In this document: positions 31,867 through 44,281 of the stretch, piece after piece
Layout of the letters: each line of letters begins with the position of its first letter
Position numbering within the stretch: position 1 is the first letter of the stretch
From: Tricholoma matsutake
Lineage: Eukaryota; Basidiomycota; Agaricomycetes; Agaricales; Tricholomataceae
NCBI GenBank assembly: GCA_026075535.2
Contig: AP026542.1
Location: 3,906,001-3,970,000 of the forward strand
Length of the DNA stretch: 64,000 nt
Direction of reading: 5' to 3'
The notes under the pieces: generated by a model
Database searches by the model: none
What the model was told of the DNA's origin: nothing
Seen by the model: only the letters and a program-made list of their open reading frames with translations
Translations under genes and position numbers: made by a program

Positions 31867-34800
31867 TTGATGGGAGATGTTGTCCAGTGGGAATTGAGTC
31901 GACTGATCTCTCAGGGTATTGATTTGTATCCTAGGTATCCGGATGAACCCGCCGAGAGGTGGGAAGTTGTGAACGTAGGCTTTGGCTATACCGTCACAGA
32001 TAGGGCTGTAGGAACGACAGTCTCTGTGCCAAATGAGTTAGTATTTAAATCGACTGACCTGATAACGTGGTTTGCGAATCGCTTATGGGAGGAGCACGAA
32101 CCACGAACCAGACAAAAACACTCTGCAGATGAAGAGTCAGATACAGGAAATAATAATGAACCATCAGACCATGGTGATAGTTTTGGAGACGACAGTAATT
32201 TCGACTTGGATTTACTCACAGAAGTTGATTCGCTTGATGAACTTAGAGATTACAAAAAATGTAAAACAAGATGTGAAGATGTGAATCCATGGCTAAATGA
32301 GGTGGCAATTGCTGATAACCAATTGTTAGCTTTACACGTAAGTGGTATACAAGTTCCACGAGGTACTTACGCCGGACTCCAATGAAATGTGGCAACCCTG
32401 AAAGACTTCGTGCGCTTGGTTCCTAAACCAATTGTGATTGTGGTGCAGATTAATGGCCATCCAGCCCGAGCATTGCTTGATTCCGGATCACTGGGAGATT
32501 TTATGTCTACAGCATTGGCTGATCAACTAAAAGTAAAAAAGGTAGAACTTCAAAAACACTTACCGCTGCAATTGGCTGTCCAAGGATCTCGCTCCAAAGT
32601 TAATTGGGGTACTACTGTAAATTTCAAATATCAGTCAATTAATGAAGAACAGCATTTTGATATAGCAAACTTATCTAGCTATGACATTATACTAGGGACA
32701 CCATGGTTGTATGCACATTGTATGATGATGGGTATTAACCCAGCGCGCATGATTGTTGGTAGCAACGAGGCATTACTGCTTAAGGGTGATGCCATAACAA
32801 AAATATCTTCACGTGCTATGGAGGTTGCTGAGGAAGATCTTCAACAGGCTAGAGATGAATTGATTGAGTATGCCCGCCCACTGTGCAAAGAAATGGTAGA
32901 GACAGGCTTACCGCCATTGTGAGCCATAAATCATGAAATCCTGTTGATTGACGTTGGGAAGGTTTACCCTTGGCAACCGTCTCGGTGTCCTGAAATGTTC
33001 CGACCTCAATGGACAGTGAAAAAGAATGCTTACCTGGCATCGGGGCGTTGGAAAGTTACTAGTGCCTGAAACATGGTGCCGATGTTGCTGATTCCTAAAC
33101 CTGGTGCTAAAACTGGTGAAATCCCACAGTTACGAACGGTTGTAGACTTATGTTCACGAAATGCAAATACATTAAAGATGACTTCACCATTACCGGATAT
33201 TGATGGTATGCTTCAGCGCGTTGCGGGCGCTAAGTATAAATCATCGTTAGATTTAAAGGATGCATATGAGCAGATCCAGATTATACCTGAACATGTTGAG
33301 TGATCCATGGTAATGACACCTGATGGGAATATGGTAAGCTTGGTCATTCAGCAAGGGGATTGCAACGCACCTGCTACATACCAGGCCGTGATGAACGATA
33401 TCTTCTCTGCGTACATAGGTCGGTTTCTGGATGTTTATCTTGACGATATCGTGGTATATTCGAATTCGCTAGAGGAACATTTAAAACATGTCAGGATTGT
33501 AATTGATGTTTTATGAGAGGAAAAACTTTACCTAAGTTTAAAGAAACTTCACTTTTTGGCTGAGGAACTTTGCCTGCTGGGGTGTATAGTTGGACACAAG
33601 GGAATTCGAATGGATCTGGCCAAGGTTGATTCTGTCATAGCATGGAAAACGCCTATGAATCAAGACCTTCTCTGAGGTTTCCTGGGAGCTGTAGGCTATC
33701 TGGCTGATGACCTCACAGCGGTTCGTATCCCTATGGCTGTGTTGCATGGCTTGACGGGGGATACTGTACCTTACCATTGGGAGTACACACATCAGCATGC
33801 GTTTGAAGATATCAAAGAGATCGTTGATAGTGGGCAGAACCGTCATCGAGTGCCAATCCAATACCATGCAGATGCCGAGCCTGTTTATCTAATTATGGAT
33901 GGTTGTGCAATGGGTATCGCTGGCATTGTGGGCCAAGGTGCTGAGTGGAAGAATGCGAGAGTAGCTGCATTCTACTCCACTAAGTTGAATTCGGCACAAC
34001 AAAACTATCCTGTGCATGAGATAGAGATGTTAGCAGGCGTCGAAACGATGCTTCGACACCGTGATATACTTCAGGGTGTAAAGTTTAAGTGGATCACTGA
34101 CCATAAGGGATTAGTTCACCTCCTGGGGCAGAAGGATCTTTCCAGGCAACAGGCACGATGGATGGAAAAAATTAGTGAATTCATTTTTGAGGTTGTATAC
34201 ATACCGGGCAAAGAGAATGTATTAGCTGATGCATTATCGCGTATGTATTCTAATGACGCACCTGGGACAGTACGTGCTAGGTCAGAATACACTTATCATG
34301 ATGTAGTTGATAATGATGTATTGCTGGTACACAGTATCTTGATGCCTGTATTGACGGGCACTGAGGCTGTGTCCAATACTTGGAAATGGCAAATCACGGC
34401 TGTAACGAATGGGGATTGTGCCGATTTTGTTGCCACGACTGTCCAACAAAAGGAGGGCGGGAACTGGGACAAAAACACGAACAAAAACGCGAAACTCATG
34501 ACAGGAACTGATAAAACCAGACTCACTATCAAAATTCCTGCAAGCAAACCTGCGATAACACAGAATAGAGAGGAATCTCTGGACCAGAAAGAACGACTTA
34601 CAATTAGGATACCTGCACGGAAGCCCAAACCTTCCATGGAACACGCCACAGAACACGCCACAAAGATGGTACCTGCTTCTGATCTAGCTGTCAATACGAC
34701 TGATGACGATCAATCACTGATTAGTGTTGTAGCTGGAGGGCGCAAGGGATTTGACTTACCAAACATCTTGAGGAATCAATATAAGATTGATTCATTCTTC

Positions 34801-36294
34801 AAGAATATCCTCAAGAATCCTAGACACTACAAGAATTTTGTATTGGATGATGGACTCATATACATCAAAATGAATGATAGGAACTTACTGTGCATTCCTA
34901 AGTTGCATGTTCAGGGACAGAACATTCATGAGATTGTAATTGCTGAGGCACATTCATTATTAGCCCATTTGGGAGCTAGTAAAACCCTAGCTTACCTTGG
35001 GGACAACATGTGGTGGAAGGATATGACTTCTGATACTACATTCTACTGCCAGTCTTGTGTGACCTGTAGATGGAGTAAACCATCAACACAAAAACCCTAT
35101 GGATGATTGAATCCATTAGACGTACCATCGTACCCATGGGAATCAATAGGAGTCGATTTCGTGGGGCCATTACCTGAGTCTAGGAATAGGAATGGTACCT
35201 TTAATTCTATAACAGTCATAATATGTTTGCTTACCTCGATGGTCCACCTGATTCCGAGTTGCGAAAATTATAATGCACGCCAAATTGCCGAATTAATGTT
35301 TGACGAAGTCTATAAACTTCATGGATTGCTGAAATCTATAGCTAGTGACTGAGATGTCCTCTTTACCAGTACATTTTGGTGACATCTTAATAAACTGGTT
35401 GGTACCCAACTCAGAATGTCAAGCGCGTACCATCTGCAAACTGATGGCGCAACTGAGCACGCTAATCAAACTGTGACGCAGATGTTAAGGCAGTGCATCG
35501 ATGAGAAACAGACAGATTGGGTGACAAAATTACCTGCGATAGAGTTCGCTATCAATTCGGCTAGATCTGCAAGTACAGGATATGCACCATTCTTTTTGAA
35601 TACTGGGCATATGCCCAGATCCATGATCTGGGACTCTGCTAAACAAAATGAGTACCCAGGAGTCAGGAATTTTGCTTTGCAATGAAAATTGGCATTGATG
35701 GCTGTGCATGATAGTATCTTGGGCGCTCGTGTCAATCAGATTCGATCAACTAATAAGAAAAGACAAGTCGCACCTTTTAAGAAGGAAGATCTCATATACC
35801 TGTCCTCGAAAAATATTACATTTCCTAAGGGATTGGCAAGGAAATTGATTCCAAAGTTCCTAGGCCCTTACCGAATCCTAGAAGACTACGGGAATGGATC
35901 ATTCCAAGTCGAGCTACCAGTCCATCTGAAACAGAGGGGTGTACATGATGTCTTTCATGCATCGTTATTGAGAATACATGTTCCTAACAATGATCGCTTG
36001 TTTCCAGGTCGTCTAGACACCCAATTAGGAAATGCTGAGGGGACCAAAGGTGAATTGGCAGTGGATCGTATTCTCGGACATGCAGGATCAAGGATTAACT
36101 CCACATTTGAAATTCGGTGGAAGACCGGGGACGTTACCTGGATGCCATATTATCAAGTTAGCCATTTACATGCTCTTCAGCAGTATTTTGAATTACTGGG
36201 TATTACCAATGTTTCCCATCTTGGGGAAGGCAAAGGGAAACCACCATCGGATGATCCACAGACTTTCATTGGAAATGTAGAATCAGGCCGCTGA
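31867..36294 (+). pseudogene. Gypsy-1 pol: protease, RT, RNase H, integrase, chromodomain-like tail
   Basis: Continues the gag frame throughout. After an acidic linker comes protease (ARALLDSGSLGDFM; YDIILGTPWL, 32.47-32.71 kb); RT (VPMLLIPKPGAKTGE; SSLDLKDAYEQIQI; FLDVYLDDIVVYSNS, 33.07-33.5 kb); RNase H (ITDHKGLVHLL; GKENVLADALSRM, 34.1-34.25 kb); a Lys-rich spacer with a duplicated RLTIxIPAxKP motif; and integrase (LLAHLGASKTLAYLG; CQSCVTC; SIGVDFVGPLPE; HLQTDGATEHANQ). The C-terminus (AVDRILGHAGSRINSTFEIRW, then WMPYYQV) resembles a chromodomain. Stops are TGA only (32383, 32920, 33067, 33301, 33514, 33673, 35104, 35350, 35380, 35683, 36292). The one at 35350 replaces the Arg normally found in the integrase SDRD motif. 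Confidence 0.93.
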
Positions 36295-36478
36295 CCTGCA
36301 ATTAAAAGAAAGGCAAATCGACCCCAGTGCCACAAGTTACGACTAAATCGACCCCCCTGGCAAGAGCAGCCTACCTACAAAGTCAACCAATTTCTAAACA
36401 CTACTAGCGAGCGTCGCCTCTATCCTACACCAGTCCTGACCGATAAATTTTTGTGTATTCCTTGCAAAGCGCACGGCC

Positions 36479-37219
36479 ATGTACGCAGGTTGTGTTCTTC
36501 TCTGCTGGGTATCCCCCACCTGGTTTCACCTAGAGAACAATGGCGAGATCGGGACCTCCTTTCACATTCACAGAGGACAACTCGATGCTTACCTAGAATA
36601 CGACGCGATGCTCCATATGGGAGAACAGAAACTAACTGTTCCTATCGGATACACTCAATTTGCCCAGATATTCAATGCGGCACCCAGAGTGCCAGTCAAT
36701 TTCGTCTATATCAGCGGAAACGAGACCTTGATGGGATCAGGTCCGAAGCCAGATCGCGAGGTGTTCAAGGTATCTCCCCATGACCTTTACAGTGCCTGAC
36801 AGGTGGTGTCATGAGGAAGCCAGTTCCTTTTGCCCAGTCGAGCTGGAATTATGATGCAGATGTTATGGCAGAATGCCGAGAACACTTCCTGGAGTCATCG
36901 AAATGGGCCCAATTCGTACGAGGACGATTTGGGAATAGAGCCAGTGCATGGGAAAAGACGGCGTTACAACGATCGCGAGTTTCTGCCTTATCGCGAGGCA
37001 TCTGTGGCTGCGTCGAGCTCGGGGATCACTGATGATCTCAACAGTTTTGATTTGGAACCACTTACCACTCCTCCCAATGACCAAACCACTTTCCCTGACC
37101 CCATTTCGACTTCTTTATCTGTGCAAGATCAGGTTATGAAGGATACCATTTCTGGAAATGTTTCTAATGTGAAGGCTGCTGGAGTTTCAGCTAAAGGGAA
37201 GGGGAGGAAGAAGGATTAA
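36479..37219 (+). pseudogene. Gypsy-1 extra 3' ORF, unrecognised
   Basis: In a different frame from pol, an ORF runs from about 36479 to 37219 with a single TGA at 36797. The first part (QLDAYLEYDAMLHMGEQKLT; VPVNFVYISGNETLMGSGPK) looks like a folded domain. The second part is basic then Ser/Thr-rich and ends in a Lys-rich KGKGRKKD tail just before the polypurine tract. No membrane segment or known domain is visible, so it is not an obvious envelope. The pol frame is also open to 36783, so overlap or frameshifting is possible. Confidence 0.5.
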
Positions 37220-37256
37220 GTGTGAGATGTCACGAGAACGACATCTGGAGGGCGGG

Positions 37257-37594
37257 TGTAAGGATAGCATGATCTGGGTGATGCATGCTCCAGTATTTTC
37301 CTTATCATCTATCCATTCCGTTATTTCATTTATTTTGTCTCTATGGTTTCTTTCCTTTTCTTTTACCCTATCTCTTCTCATATGATGACTTATCTGTATT
37401 TCCAATTCCCTGCTGCTTACTACTTGACAACAAGCTGGACTCTTTATTTAGATACCCGACGAGCCCGAATTCTTACTTATATAAATGAACAGTTTTGTAA
37501 CTAGTAGAAGAGAATTTAGAGCCCATTAAACTGTCTATTGAGTGACATTAGAACTTAGTGTGCTAGAACCGTGATTCATCACGCTTATATCACA
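37257..37594 (+). repeat. Gypsy-1 3' LTR
   Basis: 338 bp, same length as the 5' LTR. Has lost about nine to ten CpGs relative to it. Confidence 0.93.
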
Positions 37595-37642
37595 TCTAGC
37601 CTGCCCTTTGTTAAACAGTTCTAGCTATTGGAAGCTACACAC

Positions 37643-37772
37643 CTGGTTGAGGTCATAGAACCCCTGGAACTTGATCCGTGAGTAGGACAAACGAAAACAC
37701 AAATGTGTATATGATGATTAGGGACCAATAGGGACACCGTGACAACTGTTGCAGCCTTATTATTGGTGGTGG
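37643..37772 (-). pseudogene. PFF1: PFF1-like gene, exon 1 (most)
   Basis: Minus strand: IIIYTFVFSFVLLTDQVPG is the N-terminal membrane anchor expected in Pff1 proteins. After a likely 1-bp loss it shifts to YDLNQ, ending at a GTGTGT donor (37642). The matching acceptor (CTAG) is at the Gypsy-1 target site; the joined frame reads YDLNQ-IATRPHPFNSH, as in the family. Upstream, the exon is cut by the 6.8-kb transposon at its target duplication. Confidence 0.75.
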
Positions 37773-37780
37773 GCAATCCC
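37773..37780. repeat. 8-bp target site duplication (left), GCAATCCC
   Basis: Identical to 44595-44602 and directly abuts the inverted repeats, marking the exact ends of the 37781-44594 transposon. Confidence 0.92.
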
Positions 37781-37811
37781 AGGACCCCCAATAATAGGTG
37801 CGGGCCTGATC
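37781..37811 (+). repeat. Left terminal inverted repeat of the Ulp1 transposon
   Basis: AGGACCCCCAATAATAGGTG followed by CGGGCCTGATC; pairs with 44562-44594 reversed, differing at about one base plus a small indel. Confidence 0.9.
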
Positions 37812-37960
37812 GGCATCCAAACGATTTTTGGCTGAAAAAAGTGTCTATGCATGATTTTATCCAAATGAAATCTTGAAAATTTAGGTACAAGCCTGATCTA
37901 TGGTCCGAACCAAATTTTTGTCTGATATGAATGCCTAATCTTAGTCCAAACATAAAGTTT

Positions 37961-38040
37961 CCATAGTCCAGCGGTAAATGTGATGGTGCGAACCATCATA
38001 ATTATTAAGTCTTTGGGTTTGAAACCTGCAGATGCTACTT
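37961..38040 (+). repeat. tRNA-like unit inside the transposon's 5' end
   Basis: A box (TAGTCCAGCGGTAA, near 37964) and B box (GGGTTTGAAACCTGC, near 38014) at tRNA-like spacing. It is either a SINE that jumped into the transposon leader or a decayed tRNA carried by it. Confidence 0.5.
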
Positions 38041-38214
38041 TTTATATATATTGTGGCTAAGGCTTCGTTTGACCAAAGTAGTACATTCCTGATCAGTAAT
38101 TATACTAACTAACAAGAGGAACACTGCTCAATGCCTCACTGTTCCACTGAACACTAAAAGTTAGAGCACCTGACAAAGTTGAATATTGAATAAAAATTCA
38201 AATTCAAATTACAT

Positions 38215-39740
38215 ATGCCACCATCCAAGGAACTCTCTGATTCAGATGACGAGCCATTGAAGGTTTGGCAGGAGAATGAATGGATTGGAATGGGGAAGAA
38301 ATACCCTTCCAAAGACATGCCAGGCTATATTCTTCGAGCTCGTGCAGAACTTCTGCATGTCCCCACTCCATATTCCACCTACATCCCAGATCGTCACTTG
38401 TCCATTAATGATTTTTTGGCAATGAACCTACCACCACTCTCCTCTGCACTGGTCTCAACATGAGCTGAGAATGCATATAGCTGTTTACTGCCTAACACAG
38501 ACCTGACATCCCTTGCTACACACCCTATCCCACCAGTTGAGTGGCTTGCAAAACTCGACATGGCCTTTGGACAAGCCTGGTTCGATGGTCAACAACCAAT
38601 AGTAGACCATTGATACAAGGATTCACGTTTACCTTTATGGGTGCTTCAATTTTGGAAGGATATGGTCGAGGCTGTGAAGATGCGTGTATTATGGCAGGCA
38701 AGCGATGAGTGGCTCGCAAAGAACATGAAGGATGCAGCAGTGGTAAAGGAAGGAGACGCTGCAAGGGAAATTATGGGAACATTATTGTGGGGAACTCCTT
38801 TGTGTGCACTTGGATCATTGACAACAATGGACACACTTACCATCCTCTTGTCAGATCATTGGTTTGATGATGAGATCATGGACATGTTACTTGCACATAT
38901 CATAGCAAGGATTCAAAGTGATCCTAAACTTGCGCATATCATCGTGACTCCAATCTCTGTCCACCTGCGACTTCATGATGGCTGCAAGAATAAGGATTAC
39001 CAGAAAGCTTCTGTCTCTGAGCTGCACCACTACAAAGGCTATGTGAAGGAAGGCAAGACCATCTTACACATATCAGCAAACATTGGAGGCAATCACTGGG
39101 TTCCATTCCAAATCGACTTTCAGAAACACGAGTTCAGCTATGGTAGGAGGCAAAATTGCATTACCGGCTCAATCTAACGCAACTCTATAGGTGATCTGAT
39201 GATCCCGAAGAAGAAGCGTGTGATTCCAGCATTGTTGTCTCAACCCAGCAAGATGATTAGATGCATGCAGGGCTGGTTTAAAAAGGAGTTTGGAGGCAGT
39301 TTCACAAACCTGGGGAACAATTTAGTGTGTCCATCACAAAAGGATACATTTTTGTGTGGGCCATACCTGATAAACACAATTGACCATGCCATCTTCAGCA
39401 CCCCACTCGCTATCCACAATAACTGATGATTGCTGTGTGTCCAATATTTCATTACACTTGCTAAAGCACAGCTGGATTGGGTAAGTTTATAAACTTGCAG
39501 TTTTTCCATAATCTGAAACCTTCAATGTGGCAGGATGCGCATCAGCCGAAGAACGTGACAGTCTCTGAGCAACCATATATCTCCAACTTGAAAACTGCCA
39601 AGCGAGTACAGTCCTCTGATGTTGAGATGGTCAGTTCAACAAGGTGTAGGGAAACTGAAAGTCCACCAAAAATGAACATGCTGTCGTCGTGGTCAATCCA
39701 GGATATAGAGATGGATGAACCATATATCAACGATGAATGA
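38215..39740 (+). pseudogene. Ulp1/SENP-type (C48) cysteine protease of the transposon
   Basis: Predicted SUMO-type de-conjugating protease. The catalytic layout is readable: His in GGNHWVPFQIDF (about 39.09 kb), the acidic residue after the intron in YGDLMIP (exon junction about 39.14 to 39.19 kb), and Gln/Cys in SQKDTFLCGPYLINT (about 39.34-39.38 kb). An upstream helix-rich region (38215-39000; MPPSKELSDSDDE start) precedes it, and a Ser/Met-rich tail follows, with duplicated IQDIEMDEPY/IHDMEMDNAS motifs. Introns: about 39145-39191 and about 39480-39533. In-frame stops at 38461, 38611 and the pair near 39424-39429 are TGA only. Whether it is a separate gene or fused to the next is unclear. 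Confidence 0.75.
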
Positions 39741-40044
39741 CAATCCATCTCCTCACATGCATGGAGTGAAGCATCCATTCCATCTGCGCCCTCAATCCAT
39801 GATATGGAGATGGACAATGCATCTGTAGATAATGATCAGCCATCAATGTCATCGCGGACAGAGCATGGCCTCCCTTCTATCCGATGCTGAGACGACTACT
39901 ACCAGCTGGGAAGAGCCTTCTGATGTGACCAGATCATGGCAGAGTTCATTGAATGAGGCAAAATGAAGTGTTCCTCCCAAAATTGACGAGGAACATCGGT
40001 CTAAACGTCTGAGGTCAGATGCACCACCCAAGAAGACATCGAAC

Positions 40045-43000
40045 TTGAGATTACCCGCTTTTCTTCCACCAAGTCCAAAGCTTGTCATTGGCATCAGTTG
40101 TTCCGCTACTGCAAGTTGCAAACTGAAGCAATTGATGATGGATGGTTCATTTATCATCAGTCCACAGAAACAATGCAACTATGAGCAAGATATTCGGTTG
40201 GTTGACAGAGATGCAGCTTTCCAGTATGGCAGTACTTGGACCATATATCATTCTCAATGTGGAAAGTGGTTTACTATGAGTGAGGCGTACAATACCACCA
40301 AGTTCAAACTGCATGCCAAAAGCTGTAAAGCGAGTAGTGGGAAAACATCAACAATTGATGCGTGGGCGAAGAAGTTGGGATGGAAAGTGAAAGAGAAGAC
40401 TTTAGCATCAGCCTTGGCTCCAGTTGGAAAACTTTTGAATGCAGCCACCATGTCGACGAAACCCAGTGTACACGTTGCAGAGGTGGAGGTAGAGCAACTG
40501 AAACTGCCGCATTATGTCACGGCAAAAACTGATCCTCGTGTCACAGTGTATATCCTTCGAACTGGTGCTGGTGGTGGCGGCGCACGATCTGTCACTGCTA
40601 TAGCTCGGGAGCGATTTGGCATCCCATTCCATGAGCTTGATGATGAAAATCAAGACATTGTTCGTGCACTTTCAGCAACATGAACATACATGGTGCAATG
40701 ACCACACCAACAAAGTTGTTTTCTCCACAAAGTATAACACATGAGTCAACCCAGAGCGCCAGTGCTGTGAACGTTGTCTTAACGTGTTCCATTCCTCAGC
40801 TTTCAAGAATGCATTACGAGTTCCACTACCACCCAATGCAAATTATAAGTTTCTCAATTGTCAATATCATAACGATTCGTTAGGTCTAATTTATGCAAAG
40901 ACTGCTGGTCTTCAGGAACTCTTTGAAGATGACATATGCCTTCCCATCATATATTCCATTTATATTGGCTGATGGCTTGTCCAGGATGCTAAGGATTCTG
41001 TTTGTGTATGATATGCACTGGGTGTTCTTAGAGGCAATTACAAGGATCGCGAAGTGTTTACAGGACTTGTTAAGGCAATGGTAGATGCTCAAGACCAAAA
41101 GGCTCGTGGTGTAGGGACCCAGAACTTCAGTTATACCCCAGATGTGGATGAGTTCAGTCATTTTTGTGCCACTACAAGCCCTGAGGTGTATCGTTTCATG
41201 CAGAAGCATTTTCAATTAAGATCACATCGTAGCATTCAGTGAGTACTGGCTGTTGTCTTTCCGAGATTTTTTACCTTATGGACTTGCAGAATTCATCAGT
41301 CATGGATGCCGTGGTTCCCAACTATTCTGAATGAACGCACATTCAAAATTGCAAAAGATTATCTCACAGCTCAAAACTATCGTGGTCCTGTTGCACTCGC
41401 ATGCGATGACACAAAACTGCATCCTGCACTGCGCACTTACTGGGACCCTGTTGCGAAATCTGATTATGTTGTTGGACATACTAGCGATCTGATACCTGTT
41501 GCAAATGCTGAAGAGTTGCAACAGGTTTTGGATGAGCCTCGCAAAAAGAAGTCAGAAGCTACAAAGGTAGCAGTCTGATTCAGTCATTTTTCATGATAAT
41601 ATTTGACACTTCTATACAGTTATGGCTATGGGCAATTCAAATACCTTTTCTGAAGGTTCTGCCAATCATCATTGCAGCCAAGGCAATCCTGAACAATCTC
41701 AATGCCCAACAACTTCATGAATATAGTCAATACATTATCTGTGGACTGCTTGAGGAAGACATCAAGATTATCTCATATGCTTGTGATGGAACCAAGACTG
41801 AATGATCCATCCAAAATTTGATCATCGAGCATGCGCCTCATCGCACCACATACACGATCCAATACCCTAAGGAAGGCCTTGCACCCATTGTTGTCACCAT
41901 GCCTGTATATTGTGACCACACGCTCATCATGGTCCAAGATGTGAAACACTGCCTCAAGACATTTCATAACAATCTTCATTCAGGAGCACGTCTTCTGGTT
42001 CTAGGAAATGATGTTGCTATGTATTCCCATTCTCGTGACCTGGCTTTCGAAGAAAATAGCCCACTCTACCACTGTGATGTTGAGAAGACTGACTGCCAGG
42101 ATGACAATGCTGCATCACGATTGTTTTTGGCCACCACTCTAGAATTTCTGATCAACCAACATCCCAATCATGTTGGCCATATTGCTTACCTTTTTGTCTT
42201 TGGAGAGCTTGTGGATTCCTATCAAAATCGGTCCATCAGTCATGTAGAACGTATCAAAATGGCACTGCATGTCCACTTCTTCCTCGACGTGTGGCTGACA
42301 TATCTGAAGAAAGCTGAATACTCCACAGGGCATTTTTTTATCTCTCGTGAAGCCACAGATATCTCACATATTGTTGTCAATGCCCTCATTGGTCTAATCA
42401 TCATCCATCGAGATCATATGGATGGTGAGGTCTTCCCGCTATTCCCATGGCTTCACTCGAGTGAAATGGTCGAGCACATATTTGCTGAATGTCGCAAACT
42501 TATCAAGGACTTCACATATGATAACTTCTTACACATGATCCCCCGACTCACTGCAATCATTTGCGCTGCCATCAAATTTGGTTTTGCAATGGATCCTAAA
42601 GCACGAGCATCTGGATATGCTCACACATACTTTGATGGTCAAAGCTCTGACATCTCACAGTTGTCGATCTTCCTGACCGATAGTGAAATCACACTCACTG
42701 CTCAACATGCCTGGGAAGAGGCTGAGAATTTGTTTAACCTCTTCAGCATTTCAACAAATAACTTTATGATGCCTCCAACCAATGCTCCAACCCCCTTTCC
42801 TAGTATTGGCTCATGGTGGACAGCCGATGATGATCCTGTACCATACATTGGCAATGTCAATGTACCTGTGCAACACAAGCCTGCTGACTCTGATGTTGAG
42901 GATTTGGATTCAGGGATGGGAGAAGAGAGCAATGATGAGGATGCTGATGCCATGGTGGTTAGACATATTATTGATGCAGAAGAGAGGGCTACTGGACGAA

Positions 43001-44281
43001 GCAAAAGAGCTGAAGACCATATGTTCAATCTTACATGTGCAGCCATAATGGTTGATGTCAATGACAGCATGGTTGCGTACATGCCAAGCCCTACATTCTG
43101 TGTGTTTACTGAACGTATTTGGATGCAGGAGTGAAATTCCAGACCTTACTGCCAAAGAGGAATTGGACCAAGCAGCAGAAGACTCATCTGATATTGCGGG
43201 TGCATTGCTTGCTGCAAAACTTCCTAGTCTCAAACTTCCTTCTGAGGAAATGCACCCTTTTGATTGGCTTGTCGCCACATCCCATTCATTTGACTTTTCA
43301 CCACTCATCACAGTATGGCGGCAACATGAAACAAAGCGTGCAGCTCAAGGAGTTCACATCAAATCTCATTCTGAGGAGTCAGCGGTGGTGGATGCCAATG
43401 CTGAACCAACGAAGTCAGAAGTGGTCAAGAGGGAAATCAAACGTGAAATGAATGCGGTCCTTCGAGAACATCATCAAAAAGCTGTTGGTACTGGACTTGA
43501 GCATCTGGCAAGGTGGCAAAACAGTTTGGCACGTGGAGGTCGAAGTGGGGATGAGGTTGCAGCATTGATGGGTAACTCTGCTAATGCAGAGTTGGCGGCT
43601 GGGCAGCATGCCGCAGGAGTATGTGTTAACTGTTCAGTATGGCTCAAACTCACATTGTTTAGGTTATTCGCCGACAGCTTCAAACACTCACTGCAAATGG
43701 CATTCCACAAAACATATCAAACTACTTATCCGATGGTCTTGTTGGTATCACAAGTACTCAGAACTCCCACCATGCTATTCTTTGCCCAGGGATGCTTGGT
43801 ATCGTGCTCTACAAGTCCCGGCTGGTTGTCGCTTGAGGTAGGCAAATTTGTACTGTTCACATTTGTTGGATGCTAACTACTATAATGTGTACGCGCAGCA
43901 GTTTTAGCATTATATTCCCAAGGCGGTGGAAAATCTGGCACACACTCGTGGCAGGGCATTTCTCAGAATCTGGGTGTGGTCTCCTACATTTCAGCACAAC
44001 TTTACGAGCAGTCTTTCAACTCGTTGTTCTGTGCTGTGCATAAAGTGATGGTAAACCTCCAGGCATTTACTTTCGATCATTTTACATCTGACTCATTCTT
44101 GCGGCTCATTCCTGGTACTCCAACTCTCAGTCCAGACCTTCATACTCTTCAGCTCGACAACCTTGCATATGCCGCCTACTCACAGCTTCTCCCTCACTTG
44201 CCCAAGTTGCTGTTAGTTCTCTGGGAACTACAGCGTAAACGAAAGAATGCAAATTCAAAGAACAAAGTCGTCGAAGATTGA
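40045..44281 (+). pseudogene. Large transposase-like protein with Zn cluster and possible RNase-H-like core
   Basis: Plausible transposase. A Cys/His segment comes first (YHSQCGKWFTMSEAYNTTKF, about 40.25 kb), then PRVTVYILRTGAGGGGARSV (40.53 kb), a second Cys cluster (RQCCERCLNVFHSSAF, 40.76 kb) and RVPLPPNANYKFLN. The possible catalytic core is VALACDDTKLHP (about 41.4 kb), IISYACDGTKTE (about 41.78 kb), QDVKHCLKTFHNNLHSGAR (about 41.93 kb) and HSSEMVEHIFAECR (about 42.46 kb). Asp, Asp and Glu in this order recall P-element/THAP9 transposases; this is inference. The C-terminus runs through an intron near 43616-43671 to 44281. A frameshift near 40.68 kb and TGA stops damage it. I have seen this protein style in many agaricomycetes, without a settled name. 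Confidence 0.6.

Larger units (their letters stand above)
23067..37594 (+). mobile_element. Gypsy-1, chromovirus-like Ty3/gypsy element with Copia-2 nested inside
   Basis: Flanked by 338-bp LTRs (TGTAAG...ATCACA) and a 5-bp target duplication TCTAG (23062-23066 and 37595-37599). Without Copia-2 and its duplication the element is about 8.8 kb. Internal order is gag with a CCHC knuckle, protease, RT, RNase H, integrase, a chromodomain-like tail, then an extra ORF and a polypurine tract (GGAGGGCGGG, 37247-37256). No TGG-type primer site is seen after the 5' LTR (TATTTTTGACAG follows), so the priming mode is unclear. It sits in intron 1 of the PFF1-like gene, in opposite orientation. Confidence 0.93.

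Noticed and set aside
23560..36294. TGA read as a sense codon in Gypsy-1
   Set aside because: CDH1 and host exons use TGA/TAA normally, and copia alignments show TGA replacing CGA, so decay explains it better.
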